A DNA stretch of 64,000 nt from Buttiauxella izardii (GCF_003601925.1 NZ_QZWH01000038.1:27528-91527); one strand, 5' to 3'; numbered from the stretch's first letter, positions 25,852 through 35,921 are shown. Program-made: numbers and translations. The notes: generated by a model not told the origin, from the letters alone.

Positions 25852-27447
25852 TTACTCTGAAAAATCAGTCCCTTTAAGCTCGTCGTAGGATTTCGGCTGG
25901 CTTTCCCATTCCTTTAATTGCTCGAGGGTTAGGGGCCAGGCAAAGAAGTAACCCTGCAAGTAATTGACTCCCTGATCAATCAACCATTTGGCTTGCTCAC
26001 GCGTTTCTACACCTTCCGCAACGGTCGTCATACTCAGTTTCCGGGCGAGCGTCAGTACGGCGTCAAGCACCGGCGAAGTGACCGTTTCCAGGCCAATGGA
26101 GTTCACAAAACCGCGGTCAATTTTCAAATAATCGAGTTTGAAGCGCTCAAGATAGATAAGCGCACTGTGCCCGGTTCCAAAATCATCGACTGCAATTTCA
26201 AACCCTTGCTCATGCATCCAGTGGAACAAGCAACTGGCTTCGTTTTCCTTCACCATATCGCGTTCGGTGATTTCAAAAATCAGCTGGAAATGATGTGGCG
26301 GCATCGAGGCGGCGAAAGCTTGAATATCTTCTTTGAAAGTGGGGGAGTGCAAATGGCTGGGCGCCAGATTCACACCGAGCCGGGCACCCGGCGGTAAAAC
26401 TTGCTGTAGCCGTCTGGCATCACGGGCAATCAAATCAAACAAATGGCGAGTAAGAGGAACAATCAGTTGTTGCGCTTCGGCAAACGCGATAAACGCATCA
26501 GGCGGGATAGGCCCGGCAATCGGGTGATTCCAGCGCATCAAAACTTCGACGCCCGACATGGTTAAGGTTTTCGCATCCACGACAGGTTGATAGACAACAT
26601 AAAATTGCCCCCGCTTAATGCCGGTAAGGATTTCTTTACCCGAGCGTAACCGCACCGTCAGGAAATAGGCGCAGAGCGCTCCGCCAAGAATCCCGAATAC
26701 AAGGCCGGTCAGAACGGAGATTTGAATATCTTCAACAGGCCAGGTTTTACCGTAAAGCGCAATTTTGATCGGATAACCCGGTATTGAGATCTCGCGCGTG
26801 GGATTCGGGGGAAGTTCCGACACGTTCATCACATTGCTGGAAATCGTCGTGAGCGCTTTGCCGCTTGCGATGATGGCCATCGAAACCACATCACTCTGGC
26901 GGGTGGTGAAAAGCAAATAAGGTGTGAGATTCACATTCAGGGTGGCGAAAACACCGCGCCCTTGAATCACAGGGTTTTTAAACCAGGCAGCGATTGTCGG
27001 CTTGCCCGGCATCATCGGCGTGCCGTGCAGGATATCAATGTCGATGTTGGAATTGATGTCGATATCAGGCACCAGCTCGTGCATGTCGAGCATCATGCTG
27101 CCCGTTGCAGACGAGCAGTAGGCAAAACCCTCACGGACTAATACAAATGCGCGGACGTTGGCGTTAAACGCAGCGCTGGATGTCAGTTCGCCGGAAACCT
27201 GGTGGCAATCAGAAAGTGTTAATGGCTGGATGCCGTTGGCGGTGGAGTGAAGGTCTTGAAAAAATTGACTGAGATAATCACGGACATCGCCAGAAAGAGA
27301 ATCATAGCTTGCTTCACGCTTGCTGTGTAGCGCCAGGCTAGTTATCCCGCCAATCAGTAGTGCGGCAAATACGCCAGCCAAAATACTAAAAGCGACAATT
27401 TGCCGGACAGAGGAAAAGTAACGCGAAAAAATTGTTTTTGAAAACAT
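25852..27447 (-). CDS. pdeN: CSS-motif EAL cyclic di-GMP phosphodiesterase PdeN (Rtn)
   Basis: A 531-aa inner-membrane enzyme that cleaves cyclic di-GMP to pGpG. Helix 1 (IVAFSILAGVFAALLIGGI, about 18-36) and helix 2 (ISVLTGLVFGILGGALCAYF) bracket a periplasmic CSS domain containing FAYCSS (about 110-115). This domain is known to be redox-regulated by DsbA/B in the family. The C-terminal EAL domain has EVLMRW, NLAPSHL, EITERD, AVDDFGTGHS, LKIDR and EGVET, so catalytic residues look complete. It is slightly longer than E. coli Rtn (518 aa) and holds the same place between yejA and mepS. Confidence 0.94.
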   Translation of the reverse strand: MFSKTIFSRYFSSVRQIVAFSILAGVFAALLIGGITSLALHSKREASYDSLSGDVRDYLSQFFQDLHSTANGIQPLTLSDCHQVSGELTSSAAFNANVRAFVLVREGFAYCSSATGSMMLDMHELVPDIDINSNIDIDILHGTPMMPGKPTIAAWFKNPVIQGRGVFATLNVNLTPYLLFTTRQSDVVSMAIIASGKALTTISSNVMNVSELPPNPTREISIPGYPIKIALYGKTWPVEDIQISVLTGLVFGILGGALCAYFLTVRLRSGKEILTGIKRGQFYVVYQPVVDAKTLTMSGVEVLMRWNHPIAGPIPPDAFIAFAEAQQLIVPLTRHLFDLIARDARRLQQVLPPGARLGVNLAPSHLHSPTFKEDIQAFAASMPPHHFQLIFEITERDMVKENEASCLFHWMHEQGFEIAVDDFGTGHSALIYLERFKLDYLKIDRGFVNSIGLETVTSPVLDAVLTLARKLSMTTVAEGVETREQAKWLIDQGVNYLQGYFFAWPLTLEQLKEWESQPKSYDELKGTDFSE

Positions 27448-27603
27448 GGGTAATGGGTTCCTGCAAGAGCAAGAGACTTATTGTTTATATGTGCTTTTTT
27501 CGACTATAACGCAAAAGTTGCAACTGCGTCATAAAGTTTCGAATGTAAATTATAAATATTGTTAAAAAGGATAAGGGGATGAATTCTAAGCTAAATTTCA
27601 GGC

Positions 27604-27630
27604 AATAAAAAACGCTGCCAGGGCAGCGTT
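27604..27630 (-). terminator. Terminator downstream of mepS
   Basis: AACGCTGCC and GGCAGCGTT pair across an AG dinucleotide (a small loop forms by opening the inner pair). The minus strand continues into TTTTTTATT. It lies 70 nt beyond mepS. Confidence 0.8.
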
Positions 27631-27699
27631 ATTTTATTGTCTCGTTGTTTTGCTTTTTTGCAGTACAGCCAAGGGAGTAACCGTCTGCAAATGAGCGCA

Positions 27700-28266
27700 T
27701 TAACTGCGGCTCAGGACACGGCGCGCTTCGTTATAGCGCTTATTCCAGTAGGGCTCGTCCATGCTTGAGATCGTCACACCACTGCTGGTGGAAGCATGTA
27801 CAAACTGGTTATTACCGATGTAAATACCAACATGTCGACCCGTTGAACCGGCGCGGAACAGAACTAAATCACCTGTACGTAATTTACTACGTGAAATTGA
27901 TTTACCTGTATCCTGCTGTTCAGAAGTTGAACGAGGCAACTCTAAACCAAATTGTTCGCGGAATGTACGCTGCACGAATGCAGAACAATCAATACCGCTT
28001 TTATTGCTGCCGCCAAGACGATAACGAACGCCTTTCCAGCTTGCATATTGATCCATGAGACGTGATTTCACATCTACATTACGGACCATCTCTTCGAATT
28101 CATCCTGAGAAGCTTGCAGTAAAAAACCATCTTTATTGCCGACTGCATGCGTCTCAGAATGCATATTTGCGGTGTTTGTCGAGCTACAGGCTGAAAGCAT
28201 TACTGCCACAGCAATTGCGGGAATCGCCCGCAAGATATATCTCAAAATAGGTTGAGATTTGACCAT
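27700..28266 (-). CDS. mepS: Murein DD-endopeptidase lipoprotein MepS (Spr)
   Basis: Outer-membrane-anchored NlpC/P60 cysteine peptidase that cuts meso-DAP-D-Ala crosslinks to allow wall growth. The 188-aa precursor carries a lipobox (MLSAC, lipidated Cys at about 27). The peptidase domain (about 65-188) contains the catalytic Cys in [12 protein letters not shown] and His in GRHVGIYIG. In E. coli its level is set by NlpI-Prc proteolysis. It is a single gene with a 420-bp upstream region and its own terminator. Confidence 0.96.
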   Translation of the reverse strand: MVKSQPILRYILRAIPAIAVAVMLSACSSTNTANMHSETHAVGNKDGFLLQASQDEFEEMVRNVDVKSRLMDQYASWKGVRYRLGGSNKSGIDCSAFVQRTFREQFGLELPRSTSEQQDTGKSISRSKLRTGDLVLFRAGSTGRHVGIYIGNNQFVHASTSSGVTISSMDEPYWNKRYNEARRVLSRS

Positions 28267-28590
28267 TATGTTTGTTATCCCTTGATGTCCTTAACGATAA
28301 ATATCGTTATACAAAATGCCAACGTGACGAGACTAATTACCTCAGCGCTGCGAAACAAATGCTTATCAACAAAACTGTGGTGTGACGCACAAATTTATTC
28401 ACAATGCGAATGAATCAACGGTTAGCGCAAAACGTTCTCGAGGTTACCTTATCAATACCCGCATAGCGAGTGGTTTTCTCTGAAAATTTATAAGAAATTG
28501 TGATGTAAAAAGGCAATAAGGCATATTGCACGTTTGTTAACCAGAATTGTTGCTTATGTATGTAGGTGATTCATTTGCTGGAGGAATGAA

Positions 28591-28674
28591 ATGGAGCAAA
28601 TATTAGCCGATTGCCGTGGTGGGATAAAAACGGACAGGGATCGTTTTCGATCCCTGGTCATTTTAGTTAAGTGA
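28591..28674 (+). CDS. Doubtful 27-aa ORF with strong ribosome site
   Basis: ATG at 28591 follows GGAGG by 6 nt and opens a 27-codon frame (starts MEQILADCRGGIKTDRDRF). Its second half is formed by the terminator hairpin of lpxT on the other strand, which argues against a conserved protein. No family is recognised. Confidence 0.2.
   Translation: MEQILADCRGGIKTDRDRFRSLVILVK
28626..28656 (-). terminator. Rho-independent terminator of lpxT
   Basis: CAGGGATCG and CGATCCCTG form a perfect 9-bp stem with a 4-nt loop (28635-28656). On the minus strand it is followed by TCCGTTTTT. It lies 32 nt beyond the lpxT stop. Confidence 0.85.
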
Positions 28675-28687
28675 TGTTTGTTTTGTG

Positions 28688-29395
28688 TTAATTAATTGTT
28701 TTATTTTTGCCAGGTAAATAGCGATCAAACAGATTAATTAACCCATCGCTTAATGGGGTTAATAGCGCCCACGGCAGGCAAACAAGTACCACAGATAATG
28801 AGCCGACAAACACATCCGTAAACCAATGCGCGCCAATCATTATGCGGGGCATCATGAATACCAGGAAAATAATAAGGGCAATCGCGAATGCTTTTTGACC
28901 TAAATAGCGCAGCATGAAGCCGGTGAAAATCAGCAACATTAATCCATGATCGCCCGGGAAACTATCTTTCGAGGCATCTTTAGTCGGGATGTGGAGTAAT
29001 TCGCTGACCCGATAAATATTAGGGAAATACAGCGTTGGGCTAACGTGGGATTCGGGAATCAAATGGCCAAGCTGATTAATGATAATTGCGCAAAATAGCA
29101 TCACAATCCCCATGATAACCATGCGGCGGCGACCTTTTGGCGTCTCTTTGCGCCAGTAGCAGAAAAATAGCGAACCCATTGCTAATAGCGATATGCCATC
29201 GAATACGCGGTTATTGGTTATGGCGACAAAAACCAGGAAAGCATGACTCTTAATCAGACTCTGATTGAAAAAATGGAAAATGCTGGAGTCCAGGGTGAAC
29301 CACGCGCCATGGCCTGCAGGCAGATACCAGCTGAAAAACAAAGCTAATCCTAGTGCGTTCAGCACCAGAATCTGAGGGAGTCGAATATTATTCAT
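28688..29395 (-). CDS. lpxT: Lipid A phosphotransferase LpxT (YeiU)
   Basis: Inner-membrane PAP2-family enzyme that moves a phosphate from undecaprenyl diphosphate to lipid A on the periplasmic side. From the ATG at 29393-29395 the protein has 235 aa, close to the E. coli length; a TTG four codons upstream is less likely. PAP2 motifs are present: KDASKDSFPGDHGLML (about 135-150) and GAHWFTDV (about 184-191), among about six helices. It is downstream of yeiR by 41 nt on the same strand. Confidence 0.95.
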   Translation of the reverse strand: MNNIRLPQILVLNALGLALFFSWYLPAGHGAWFTLDSSIFHFFNQSLIKSHAFLVFVAITNNRVFDGISLLAMGSLFFCYWRKETPKGRRRMVIMGIVMLFCAIIINQLGHLIPESHVSPTLYFPNIYRVSELLHIPTKDASKDSFPGDHGLMLLIFTGFMLRYLGQKAFAIALIIFLVFMMPRIMIGAHWFTDVFVGSLSVVLVCLPWALLTPLSDGLINLFDRYLPGKNKTIN

Positions 29396-29436
29396 GCAAA
29401 ACCACAAAATCTTTTAACAAAGGAGAAAGGGTAGAC

Positions 29437-30417
29437 TTACAAACTTAAACGTAGCTTCAACAACGCGTTTTGCAACGCGTTCCAGTCCACTTCACCGCTA
29501 TGAATCAACTCAATACGGCTGTCTGGTGGTGCAACGTTCTGAGTTTCAATATGAAAATCCTGTCCCTGGCGGTTGATGCGCACTAAGCCTTCAGCGATGC
29601 GCATGACTCCTTTCACCCGGTCAACGGGAGCAAGTCTAGCCCATTCCAAAATACCGACTGTGTCAAAAAGTGTGTCTGCATCAAAAATCCAGCCGCAGCC
29701 TGTGTAACCCTGGCCGCTGTTTATGCTGCGTCTCCAGCGTTGATGTTCGGGCAAACTGAGCGCGGCGAGGCCACGAGTTGCCGCATGGCTGTGGTTGTGA
29801 TCGGGGCTGGAGGGTAGCTCGCGTAAGTTCTGGCGCGGTTTATCGAGAAGGGCGCTATCAATGTTGCCATTTTGAGCGGTAACAATTTCACGGTCGCCCC
29901 CTTCACGCTCTTGCCATTCACTCAGCGCAGCACGGCTCTCATCGCTGGCGCGGTCTTCTTTATTAGCAATAATGATATCGGCGGCGGCGAGTTGGTCGCG
30001 GAAGTTGTCATTACTTACCGCCCGTTCATCCAGCAACTGACGCGGATCCAGTAAACAAAGCGTGGCGTTGAGTTCAATCCAGGGCTGGTAAACTTCAGCA
30101 GTCAGCATATCGAGAATTTGCTTTGGATGACCGAGGCCGGTTGGCTCGATAAGCAGGCGATCGGGTTTACCCTGGCGCAGCAAAGTGTTCAGACCAACCT
30201 GCATTGGCAGCCCGTTCACACAGCACATGCAACCGCCGGGGATTTCCTTCAATAATGCGCCGCTGTCGGCGAGCAACGCGCCGTCAATCCCGACTTCACC
30301 AAATTCATTGACCAGTACCGCCCATTTTTCATGTTCAGGTTTATTAGCCAGCAAATGCAAAATAGTGGTGGTTTTACCGCTACCGAGGAAACCGGTAATT
30401 AAGTTGGTTTTGGTCAC
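29437..30417 (-). CDS. yeiR: COG0523 GTPase / zinc metallochaperone YeiR
   Basis: A 326-aa G3E-family P-loop GTPase of the COG0523 group. Walker A GFLGSGKTTT lies at about 9-18, the metal-binding CxCC motif (GGCMCCVNG) at about 61-69, the guanine motif NKED near 151, and a C-terminal CobW_C domain (GWIFDADTLF to the end). E. coli YeiR binds Zn and is linked to low-zinc growth. lpxT follows. Confidence 0.94.
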   Translation of the reverse strand: MTKTNLITGFLGSGKTTTILHLLANKPEHEKWAVLVNEFGEVGIDGALLADSGALLKEIPGGCMCCVNGLPMQVGLNTLLRQGKPDRLLIEPTGLGHPKQILDMLTAEVYQPWIELNATLCLLDPRQLLDERAVSNDNFRDQLAAADIIIANKEDRASDESRAALSEWQEREGGDREIVTAQNGNIDSALLDKPRQNLRELPSSPDHNHSHAATRGLAALSLPEHQRWRRSINSGQGYTGCGWIFDADTLFDTVGILEWARLAPVDRVKGVMRIAEGLVRINRQGQDFHIETQNVAPPDSRIELIHSGEVDWNALQNALLKLRLSL

Positions 30418-30497
30418 AAATGCTCCGGACAGGTTGCGTGAACCTTACGTGATATTCAATGCCCACTATCCTGAACAACATTTGCCAAAATTTGAAG

Positions 30498-30535
30498 CCT
30501 TAGCTTGCTTCGTTCGCCTTTAAAGCAAGCTAAGG
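30498..30535. repeat. 13-bp inverted repeat downstream of yeiQ
   Basis: CCTTAGCTTGCTT and AAGCAAGCTAAGG form a perfect 13-bp stem with a 12-nt loop. It lies 15 nt beyond the yeiQ stop and upstream of yeiR. There is no T run directly after the stem, so it is either a weak terminator or a processing/stabilising hairpin. Confidence 0.65.
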
Positions 30536-30550
30536 GCATAGAATGCCAAA

Positions 30551-32014
30551 TTAACCGGCGAGTTTTGCCACGGCTGCGCGAGCGCCAGAGGTGGATAATT
30601 CATTCCATGCGGAGGTTACGCGTGCGACAAATTGCTCGTCAGCAGGCAAATCGCTACCAAAGATTTCATGCAAGCCGAGCAGGGCATGAACACGATCTTC
30701 GTCGCTGCTGGTTTCAACCAGCGTTTTGATTTTTGCCGCCAGCGGATCACGAATATCAATTTCGTTTCCAGCATCGTCAGTGCCACTGACATAGCGCATC
30801 CATCCGGCAATGCCGAGCGCCAGACACGGCCATTCATCACCCTGCTGTAAATGCCAGCGCACGCTTTCCAACATGCGCTGCGGTAGCTTCTGGCTGCCGT
30901 CCATGGCGATTTGCCAGGTTCGGTGTTTCAGCGCTGGATTCTCAAAACGCTCAAGCAAATTATTTGCGTACTGCTGCAAGTTAACGCCCGTAACACGAAG
31001 CGTAGGCGCTTGTTCCTGCATCATTAAACGGTGGGCAGCCTTGCGGAAATTCTCGTCAGCCATGCAATCATTCACATGCGGGTAGCCCGCAAGATAGCCG
31101 AGATACGCCAGGAACGAGTGGCTGCCGTTTAGCATACGCAACTTCATTTGTTCCCACGGCATCACGTCATCGACCATTTCGACGCCGACTTCTTCCCACG
31201 CCGGGCGGCCCGCCACAAAATTATCTTCAATCACCCACTGGATAAACGGTTCGCCAGAAATCGCACACGGGTCTTCAACACCCAGCGTGTCAGTGATTTC
31301 TTGTAATGATTCAGGCGTAGCGGCAGGCACGATCCTGTCGACCATGGTGCTTGGGAAGGTGACATGTTCGCGGACCCAGTCGGCTAATTCCTGGCTGCGC
31401 GTTTCCGCCATGCCAATTACGGCATTACGCACCACATGGCCGTTATCGGGAATATTGTCACAGGAAAGCACGGTAAACGGGCGCAGGCCGCGTTCACGGC
31501 GGCGGTTCAGCGCTTCTACCAGAATGCCGGGGGCGGAATGTGGTTCGGTCGGATTTTGCAGGTCATGAATAATGCGATCGTTATTACCATCGAGCTTGCC
31601 GGTTGCCGGGTCGATGCAATAACCCTTTTCCGTCACGGTCAGCGAGACAATTGCTACTTGCGGCTCGCAGAATTTTTCAATAATCGCGTCCAGCCCATCA
31701 AGTTTTGCATTCAGGCATTCCTTAACGGCACCGACAATAATCGCCTGATTTCCATCGCGACCTTTTTCCAGCACGGTATATAAATGGTCCTGCGCGCGCA
31801 GCGAACTCATCAGCTTATCGCCGCTAAACAGGCTAATCTCACAGATGCCCCAGTCGCCGCCGAGTTTATTGAGCACGCGATCGGTCAACAGCGCCTGGTG
31901 TGCCCGGTGAAACGCACCAAAACCAAAATGGACGATGCGTGTTTTCAAAGCCTTGCGATCATAACGAGGCACTTGAACATCAGCAGGTAACGTGACTGAA
32001 GCAATTGTGTTCAT
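30551..32014 (-). CDS. yeiQ: Mannonate oxidoreductase-family protein YeiQ (UxuB paralogue)
   Basis: A 487-aa NAD-dependent polyol/mannitol dehydrogenase-family enzyme, predicted to interconvert D-fructuronate and D-mannonate. It starts at the ATG at 32012-32014 (MNTIASVTLP), as in E. coli YeiQ (488 aa). Eight further codons are open upstream. Visible are the Rossmann region IVHFGFGAFHRAHQA (about 28-42), SCDNIPDNG (about 189-197) and the signature KLRMLNGSHSFLAYLG (about 298-313) with the conserved Lys. It is divergent from uxuA, which supplies the next step, unlike E. coli where yeiQ stands alone. Confidence 0.93.
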   Translation of the reverse strand: MNTIASVTLPADVQVPRYDRKALKTRIVHFGFGAFHRAHQALLTDRVLNKLGGDWGICEISLFSGDKLMSSLRAQDHLYTVLEKGRDGNQAIIVGAVKECLNAKLDGLDAIIEKFCEPQVAIVSLTVTEKGYCIDPATGKLDGNNDRIIHDLQNPTEPHSAPGILVEALNRRRERGLRPFTVLSCDNIPDNGHVVRNAVIGMAETRSQELADWVREHVTFPSTMVDRIVPAATPESLQEITDTLGVEDPCAISGEPFIQWVIEDNFVAGRPAWEEVGVEMVDDVMPWEQMKLRMLNGSHSFLAYLGYLAGYPHVNDCMADENFRKAAHRLMMQEQAPTLRVTGVNLQQYANNLLERFENPALKHRTWQIAMDGSQKLPQRMLESVRWHLQQGDEWPCLALGIAGWMRYVSGTDDAGNEIDIRDPLAAKIKTLVETSSDEDRVHALLGLHEIFGSDLPADEQFVARVTSAWNELSTSGARAAVAKLAG

Positions 32015-32191
32015 AAAATGCAAATCCTGATTAACCAATTAGTAACATTGCGCAGTCTAAAGTTATATGACAACAAATCAAATTGGTGTGCTGCCTTTAT
32101 CCCTTTAATGTGAGCTGGATCAACCAATGTCATCGCAAAATTTGACCATAAAGCAGATTCCGGTATGGTAGTAGTCAATACAGCATTCTAG

Positions 32192-32208
32192 AATTGGTAT
32201 GACAACTT
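32192..32208 (+). promoter_or_regulatory. Candidate UxuR/ExuR box upstream of uxuA
   Basis: AATTGGTATGACAACTT resembles the UxuR/ExuR operator (AATTGGTATACCAATT) and lies 17 bp before the uxuA start. A second half-site AAATTGGTGTG lies at 32080-32090, and a TGTGA-GCTGGA-TCAAC CRP-like site lies at 32109-32124, between the divergent yeiQ and uxuA starts. Confidence 0.6.
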
Positions 32209-32224
32209 AACTGAGGAACTGTCG

Positions 32225-33418
32225 ATGGAACAAACATGGCGTTGGTACGGCCCAAAAGACCCGGTATCACTGGATGATGTGCGTCAAGCGGGCGCGACCG
32301 GTGTCGTTACTGCTCTGCATCACATCCCAAATGGCGAAGTCTGGCCGGTTGCCGACATCAAAGAGCGCCAGGCGGTATTGGCAGCTAAAGGTCTGACCTG
32401 GTCAGTGGTTGAAAGTATTCCGGTACACGAAGAAATCAAAACCCATTCTGGTGATTTCGATAAGCATATCGCTAACTACCAGCAGAGCATTCGTAACCTG
32501 GCTGAATGTGGCATCGACACCGTGTGCTACAACTTTATGCCGATTCTGGATTGGACGCGTACCGACCTGGAATATGAATTGCCAGATGGTTCACGCGCAC
32601 TGCGTTTCGACCAGATTGCTTTTGCGGCATTTGAGCTGCACATCCTCAAGCGCAAAGGCGCTGAAGCAGATTACAGCGAAGAAGAACAGCGTCAGGCGCT
32701 GGATTACTTCAACAATATGTCGGATGCAGAAAAAGAAAAACTGACCCGTAATATCATTGCTGGACTGCCTGGTGCGGAAGAGGGTTACACCCTTGACCAG
32801 TTCCGTGCGCGTCTTGCGGAATACGACGGTATCAACAAAGAACAACTGCGTGAAAACATGGCGTACTTCCTGCGCGCGATTGTTGCGGTAGCGGAAGAAG
32901 TTGGCGTGCGTCTGGCGGTTCACCCGGACGATCCACCGCGTCCAATCCTCGGCCTGCCGCGCATCGTTTCTACCATTGAAGATATGCAGTGGCTGAAAGA
33001 AACCGTTAACAGCATTTATAACGGCTTCACCATGTGTACCGGTTCTTACGGCGTTCGCGCGGATAACGACCTGGTGCGGATGATTGAAACCTTCGGCGAT
33101 CGTATTCACTTCACTCATTTGCGTGCAACTTGCCGCGAAGATAACCCGAAAACCTTCCATGAAGGCGCACACCTGCAAGGTGATGTGAACATGGTTGCGG
33201 TGGTGAAAGCGATTCTGACTGAAGAACAACGCCGTAAAAACGCCGGTGACGTGCGTCCGATCCCAATGCGTCCGGATCACGGTCATCAGATGCTTGACGA
33301 TCTACACAAGAAAACGAACCCAGGTTATTCAGCGATTGGTCGCCTGAAAGGTCTGGCGGAAGTTCGCGGTGTGGAACTGGCTCTGAAACAGACTCTGTTC
33401 CCGGACTTGCTGAAGTAA
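32225..33418 (+). CDS. uxuA: Mannonate dehydratase UxuA
   Basis: Dehydrates D-mannonate to 2-keto-3-deoxygluconate in glucuronate breakdown. The 397-aa length fits the E. coli enzyme (394). It starts [19 protein letters not shown]. It has the metal-binding family stretches [13 protein letters not shown] (about 99-111), [15 protein letters not shown] (about 237-251) and RPDHGHQML (about 350-358). An AGGAAC Shine-Dalgarno lies upstream. In E. coli it is in uxuAB at minute 97-98; here it faces yeiQ. Confidence 0.96.
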   Translation: MEQTWRWYGPKDPVSLDDVRQAGATGVVTALHHIPNGEVWPVADIKERQAVLAAKGLTWSVVESIPVHEEIKTHSGDFDKHIANYQQSIRNLAECGIDTVCYNFMPILDWTRTDLEYELPDGSRALRFDQIAFAAFELHILKRKGAEADYSEEEQRQALDYFNNMSDAEKEKLTRNIIAGLPGAEEGYTLDQFRARLAEYDGINKEQLRENMAYFLRAIVAVAEEVGVRLAVHPDDPPRPILGLPRIVSTIEDMQWLKETVNSIYNGFTMCTGSYGVRADNDLVRMIETFGDRIHFTHLRATCREDNPKTFHEGAHLQGDVNMVAVVKAILTEEQRRKNAGDVRPIPMRPDHGHQMLDDLHKKTNPGYSAIGRLKGLAEVRGVELALKQTLFPDLLK

Positions 33419-33435
33419 GTTGCAAAGCTTCAAAT

Positions 33436-33464
33436 AAAAAACGCGCCAGTTGGCGCGTTTTTTA
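33436..33464. terminator. Bidirectional terminator between uxuA and yeiP
   Basis: AAACGCGCCA and TGGCGCGTTT pair with GT between them and are flanked by an A run and a T run, serving both convergent genes. Confidence 0.9.
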
Positions 33465-33479
33465 CATTCTAAACAACCA

Positions 33480-34052
33480 TTAATCTGCACGACCCATAGA
33501 ACGCTTTTCAGCGATATGAATGCGGATCTTCTCACCCGTCACCATATATTCTGGAACCTGAATCACAAGCCCTGTGGACATGGTTGCAGGCTTAGTGCGG
33601 GAACTTGCTGACGCGCCTTTAATGCCCGGTGCGGTTTCAACAATTTCCAGATCCACAGTCTGTGGCAGTTCAAGCGCCAGCAGTTGACCATCCCAGGTCA
33701 GAACCTGCATATCTGGCATGCCGCCTTCAGGAATGAATTGCAGCTCTTCTTCAATCTGATCTTTGGTGAAGATATACGGGGTGTAATCTTCTTTATCCAT
33801 GAACACGTATTCGTTGCCATCGATATAAGAGAAATCAACGTAACGGCGGGTCAGGGTAATGGTGTCGACGATATCGTCACCTTTAAAGCGCTCTTCAACT
33901 TTCTGGCCAGTGCGGACATCAGAAAAACGCATTTTATAAAGGGTTGCAGCGCCGCGTGCGCTAGGTGCCTGAATATCGATATCTTTAACAATCAGCAGCT
34001 TGCCGTTGTAATTCAGTACCATACCCTTTTTGATTTCGTTAGCTCTTGGCAT
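33480..34052 (-). CDS. yeiP: Elongation factor P-like protein YeiP
   Basis: A 190-aa paralogue of EF-P (EfpL) with three beta-barrel domains, acting at the ribosomal E/P site to relieve stalling. It starts [20 protein letters not shown] and ends [12 protein letters not shown]. Length is that of E. coli YeiP. The tip of domain [13 protein letters not shown] (about 34-45), has no modifiable Lys as in EF-P, as expected for this subfamily. Divergent from yeiW. Confidence 0.95.
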   Translation of the reverse strand: MPRANEIKKGMVLNYNGKLLIVKDIDIQAPSARGAATLYKMRFSDVRTGQKVEERFKGDDIVDTITLTRRYVDFSYIDGNEYVFMDKEDYTPYIFTKDQIEEELQFIPEGGMPDMQVLTWDGQLLALELPQTVDLEIVETAPGIKGASASSRTKPATMSTGLVIQVPEYMVTGEKIRIHIAEKRSMGRAD

Positions 34053-34219
34053 CGAAGTTTCCTGTAAAAAATTGAGGAGCGAAAATATTGCGTCAAATTA
34101 CTCGCGAGGCGTGTTTCAGGCAAGCGGATTTCATCTCTGAAATTATATAAATCTACGTAGTAAAGCCGCGTCGTCGCTGCTACAGTCCAGATCCTTGTCA
34201 GCCCACCGGAGCAATGCTG

Positions 34220-34474
34220 ATGGACTGCCGTCCCGATTGTGGCGCGTGTTGCACAGCGCCTTCTGTATCAAGCCCCATCCCCGGAATGCCTGATGGCAAA
34301 CCCGCCAACACCATTTGCGTTCAGCTTGGAGCAGACATGCGCTGCAAAATCTTTACTTCGCCGCTTAGGCCAAAGGTCTGCGCAAGTCTGCAAGCGTCCC
34401 GCGAGATGTGTGGCACCACGCGCCAACAGGCGATGGATTACCTGATTTATCTCGAAGAAGCGACGGCACCTTAA
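34220..34474 (+). CDS. yeiW: Cysteine-cluster protein YeiW
   Basis: An 84-aa protein of the YkgJ/UPF0153 zinc or iron-binding family. The N-terminus [11 protein letters not shown] and later [13 protein letters not shown] give a cluster of conserved cysteines; the [10 protein letters not shown] and C-terminal [13 protein letters not shown] stretches also match. Start: ATG at 34220 has GGAG 8 nt upstream. An ATG two codons earlier lies too close to that site. The end overlaps setB by 4 bp (convergent). Function unknown. Confidence 0.9.
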   Translation: MDCRPDCGACCTAPSVSSPIPGMPDGKPANTICVQLGADMRCKIFTSPLRPKVCASLQASREMCGTTRQQAMDYLIYLEEATAP

Positions 34475-35652
34475 ATATCTTTGATTCTCGCCATGCAATA
34501 CGCGGTGATGGCAATCATTCCCAACGCGATATAAAACACGGTGTGGTAATTCCAGATTTCTGCCACTACACCGGCCATCGAGCCTGCAATAATCCAGCCG
34601 ACACGCGTGGTATTAGTATAAAGCGTTGTTGCGGCACCGGCCTGGCCGGGCATTAAATCCTGGAAATACAACATGCCGATACCCGCCAGAATGCCGATGA
34701 AAATCGCGTTCAGCAGTTGCAGGCCAAGCAGCATATATTCGTTGTGTATCGTCAGCATCCCAATATAGAAAAACAGACCCGCCACGCCCGCAATGCGCAT
34801 CAGGAAGCGTTTACCAAAGCGTTTCGCGTAATAACCGGCAATCAGCATGGTTGGGATTTCAAGCCCGGCCGCCGTCCCCATCATCACGCCCGCCAGTTTC
34901 TCCGGCAGATGTAATTCATTAATGATGTAGAGCGGCATATTGATGATGTAGAGGCTGTTGCAGCCCCACATCATGGTGCAGGCGACAAACAGCAACAGCG
35001 CATCACGTCGGTTGCGGCGCGGCGCTTCAAGCTTAGTGGTTTTCGCCGCCAACTCTTTACGCATCGACGGTAATAGCAACCGCACCATCACACTGCACAC
35101 CACAAACGCAAACGCGGCGCACAAATACATCGTCGTAAAGCCAAAACCCAGAGCCAGTGCGTAAGCGATAGGCGGGCCAATGACCCATGCCAGCGAAACC
35201 TGCGCACGCAAAATGGAGCTGAACATTACCGCTTCACGGCCTGTGTGGTCAGCGTGCTCGCGGGCCAGGGCAAACATTTGCGGGTTGGCGGTGGAGCCGA
35301 AACTGCTGAGGAACACGCCGACAAACAGCAACACGAAATAGTTACGGTTCCAGGCAAACAGTACACAGGCGAGTGCACCCAATAAGCAGCAGACAAAAAT
35401 CAGCGATTTACGGTCGCCTTTGCGATCGGAACGTCCCGCTAAAAACTGGCTGACCAAAATTCCGATGACCGCACTTCCGGTGAAAAAGAAGCCGACCATT
35501 GCCGGGCGGACGTGAACTTCTTCTGTCAGAAACAGGCTCAGCGTCGGGGTTTGTAATGCGCCCGCAATTCCGGTTAAAAAAGCTACAATCAAGAAGGCAG
35601 AAGAAGTGATATCAAGGGGCTTTCGGGTTGCTGCTATGGGGGAGTTTTGCAT
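34471..35652 (-). CDS. setB: Sugar efflux MFS transporter SetB
   Basis: A 393-aa, 12-helix transporter of the sugar efflux (SET) family that exports lactose and glucose in E. coli. The start is the ATG at 35650-35652 (MQNSPIAAT); the open frame continues 7 codons up. It shows [21 protein letters not shown] (residues about 20-40), the motif [10 protein letters not shown] (about 73-82), and [20 protein letters not shown], all SetB-like. Convergent with yeiW, divergent from fruB. Confidence 0.94.
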   Translation of the reverse strand: MQNSPIAATRKPLDITSSAFLIVAFLTGIAGALQTPTLSLFLTEEVHVRPAMVGFFFTGSAVIGILVSQFLAGRSDRKGDRKSLIFVCCLLGALACVLFAWNRNYFVLLFVGVFLSSFGSTANPQMFALAREHADHTGREAVMFSSILRAQVSLAWVIGPPIAYALALGFGFTTMYLCAAFAFVVCSVMVRLLLPSMRKELAAKTTKLEAPRRNRRDALLLFVACTMMWGCNSLYIINMPLYIINELHLPEKLAGVMMGTAAGLEIPTMLIAGYYAKRFGKRFLMRIAGVAGLFFYIGMLTIHNEYMLLGLQLLNAIFIGILAGIGMLYFQDLMPGQAGAATTLYTNTTRVGWIIAGSMAGVVAEIWNYHTVFYIALGMIAITAYCMARIKDI

Positions 35653-35921
35653 GCTCTCGGAGTCGATTATCAATGAACGCGCGGAGTTTACGCGCCTTAC
35701 CTGTAAATAAACAGTTGTTCAAATCAAAAGCGACACGAATAGATAAAACGCTGTTCCTGGATGTGTTCAGCAAAAGCTGACGTTAAAAAATAATGTGCTG
35801 AACGCACTGTGATGCTGCTCACTTTTGCTGCGGTGATGGCGTTAAAAATGTGCGTAACCTCTAAATTCCGGTAACGAAATGACAACATCTCTTGCCTGAA
35901 TCGCTGAGGATCTCCACACTA

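Larger units (their letters stand above)
28267..28687. other. Intergenic region between mepS and lpxT
   Basis: About 420 bp holding the mepS promoter side (28267-28500, AT-rich, no box I can assign firmly), a possible 27-codon ORF at 28591-28674, and the lpxT terminator hairpin at 28626-28656. Confidence 0.5.
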
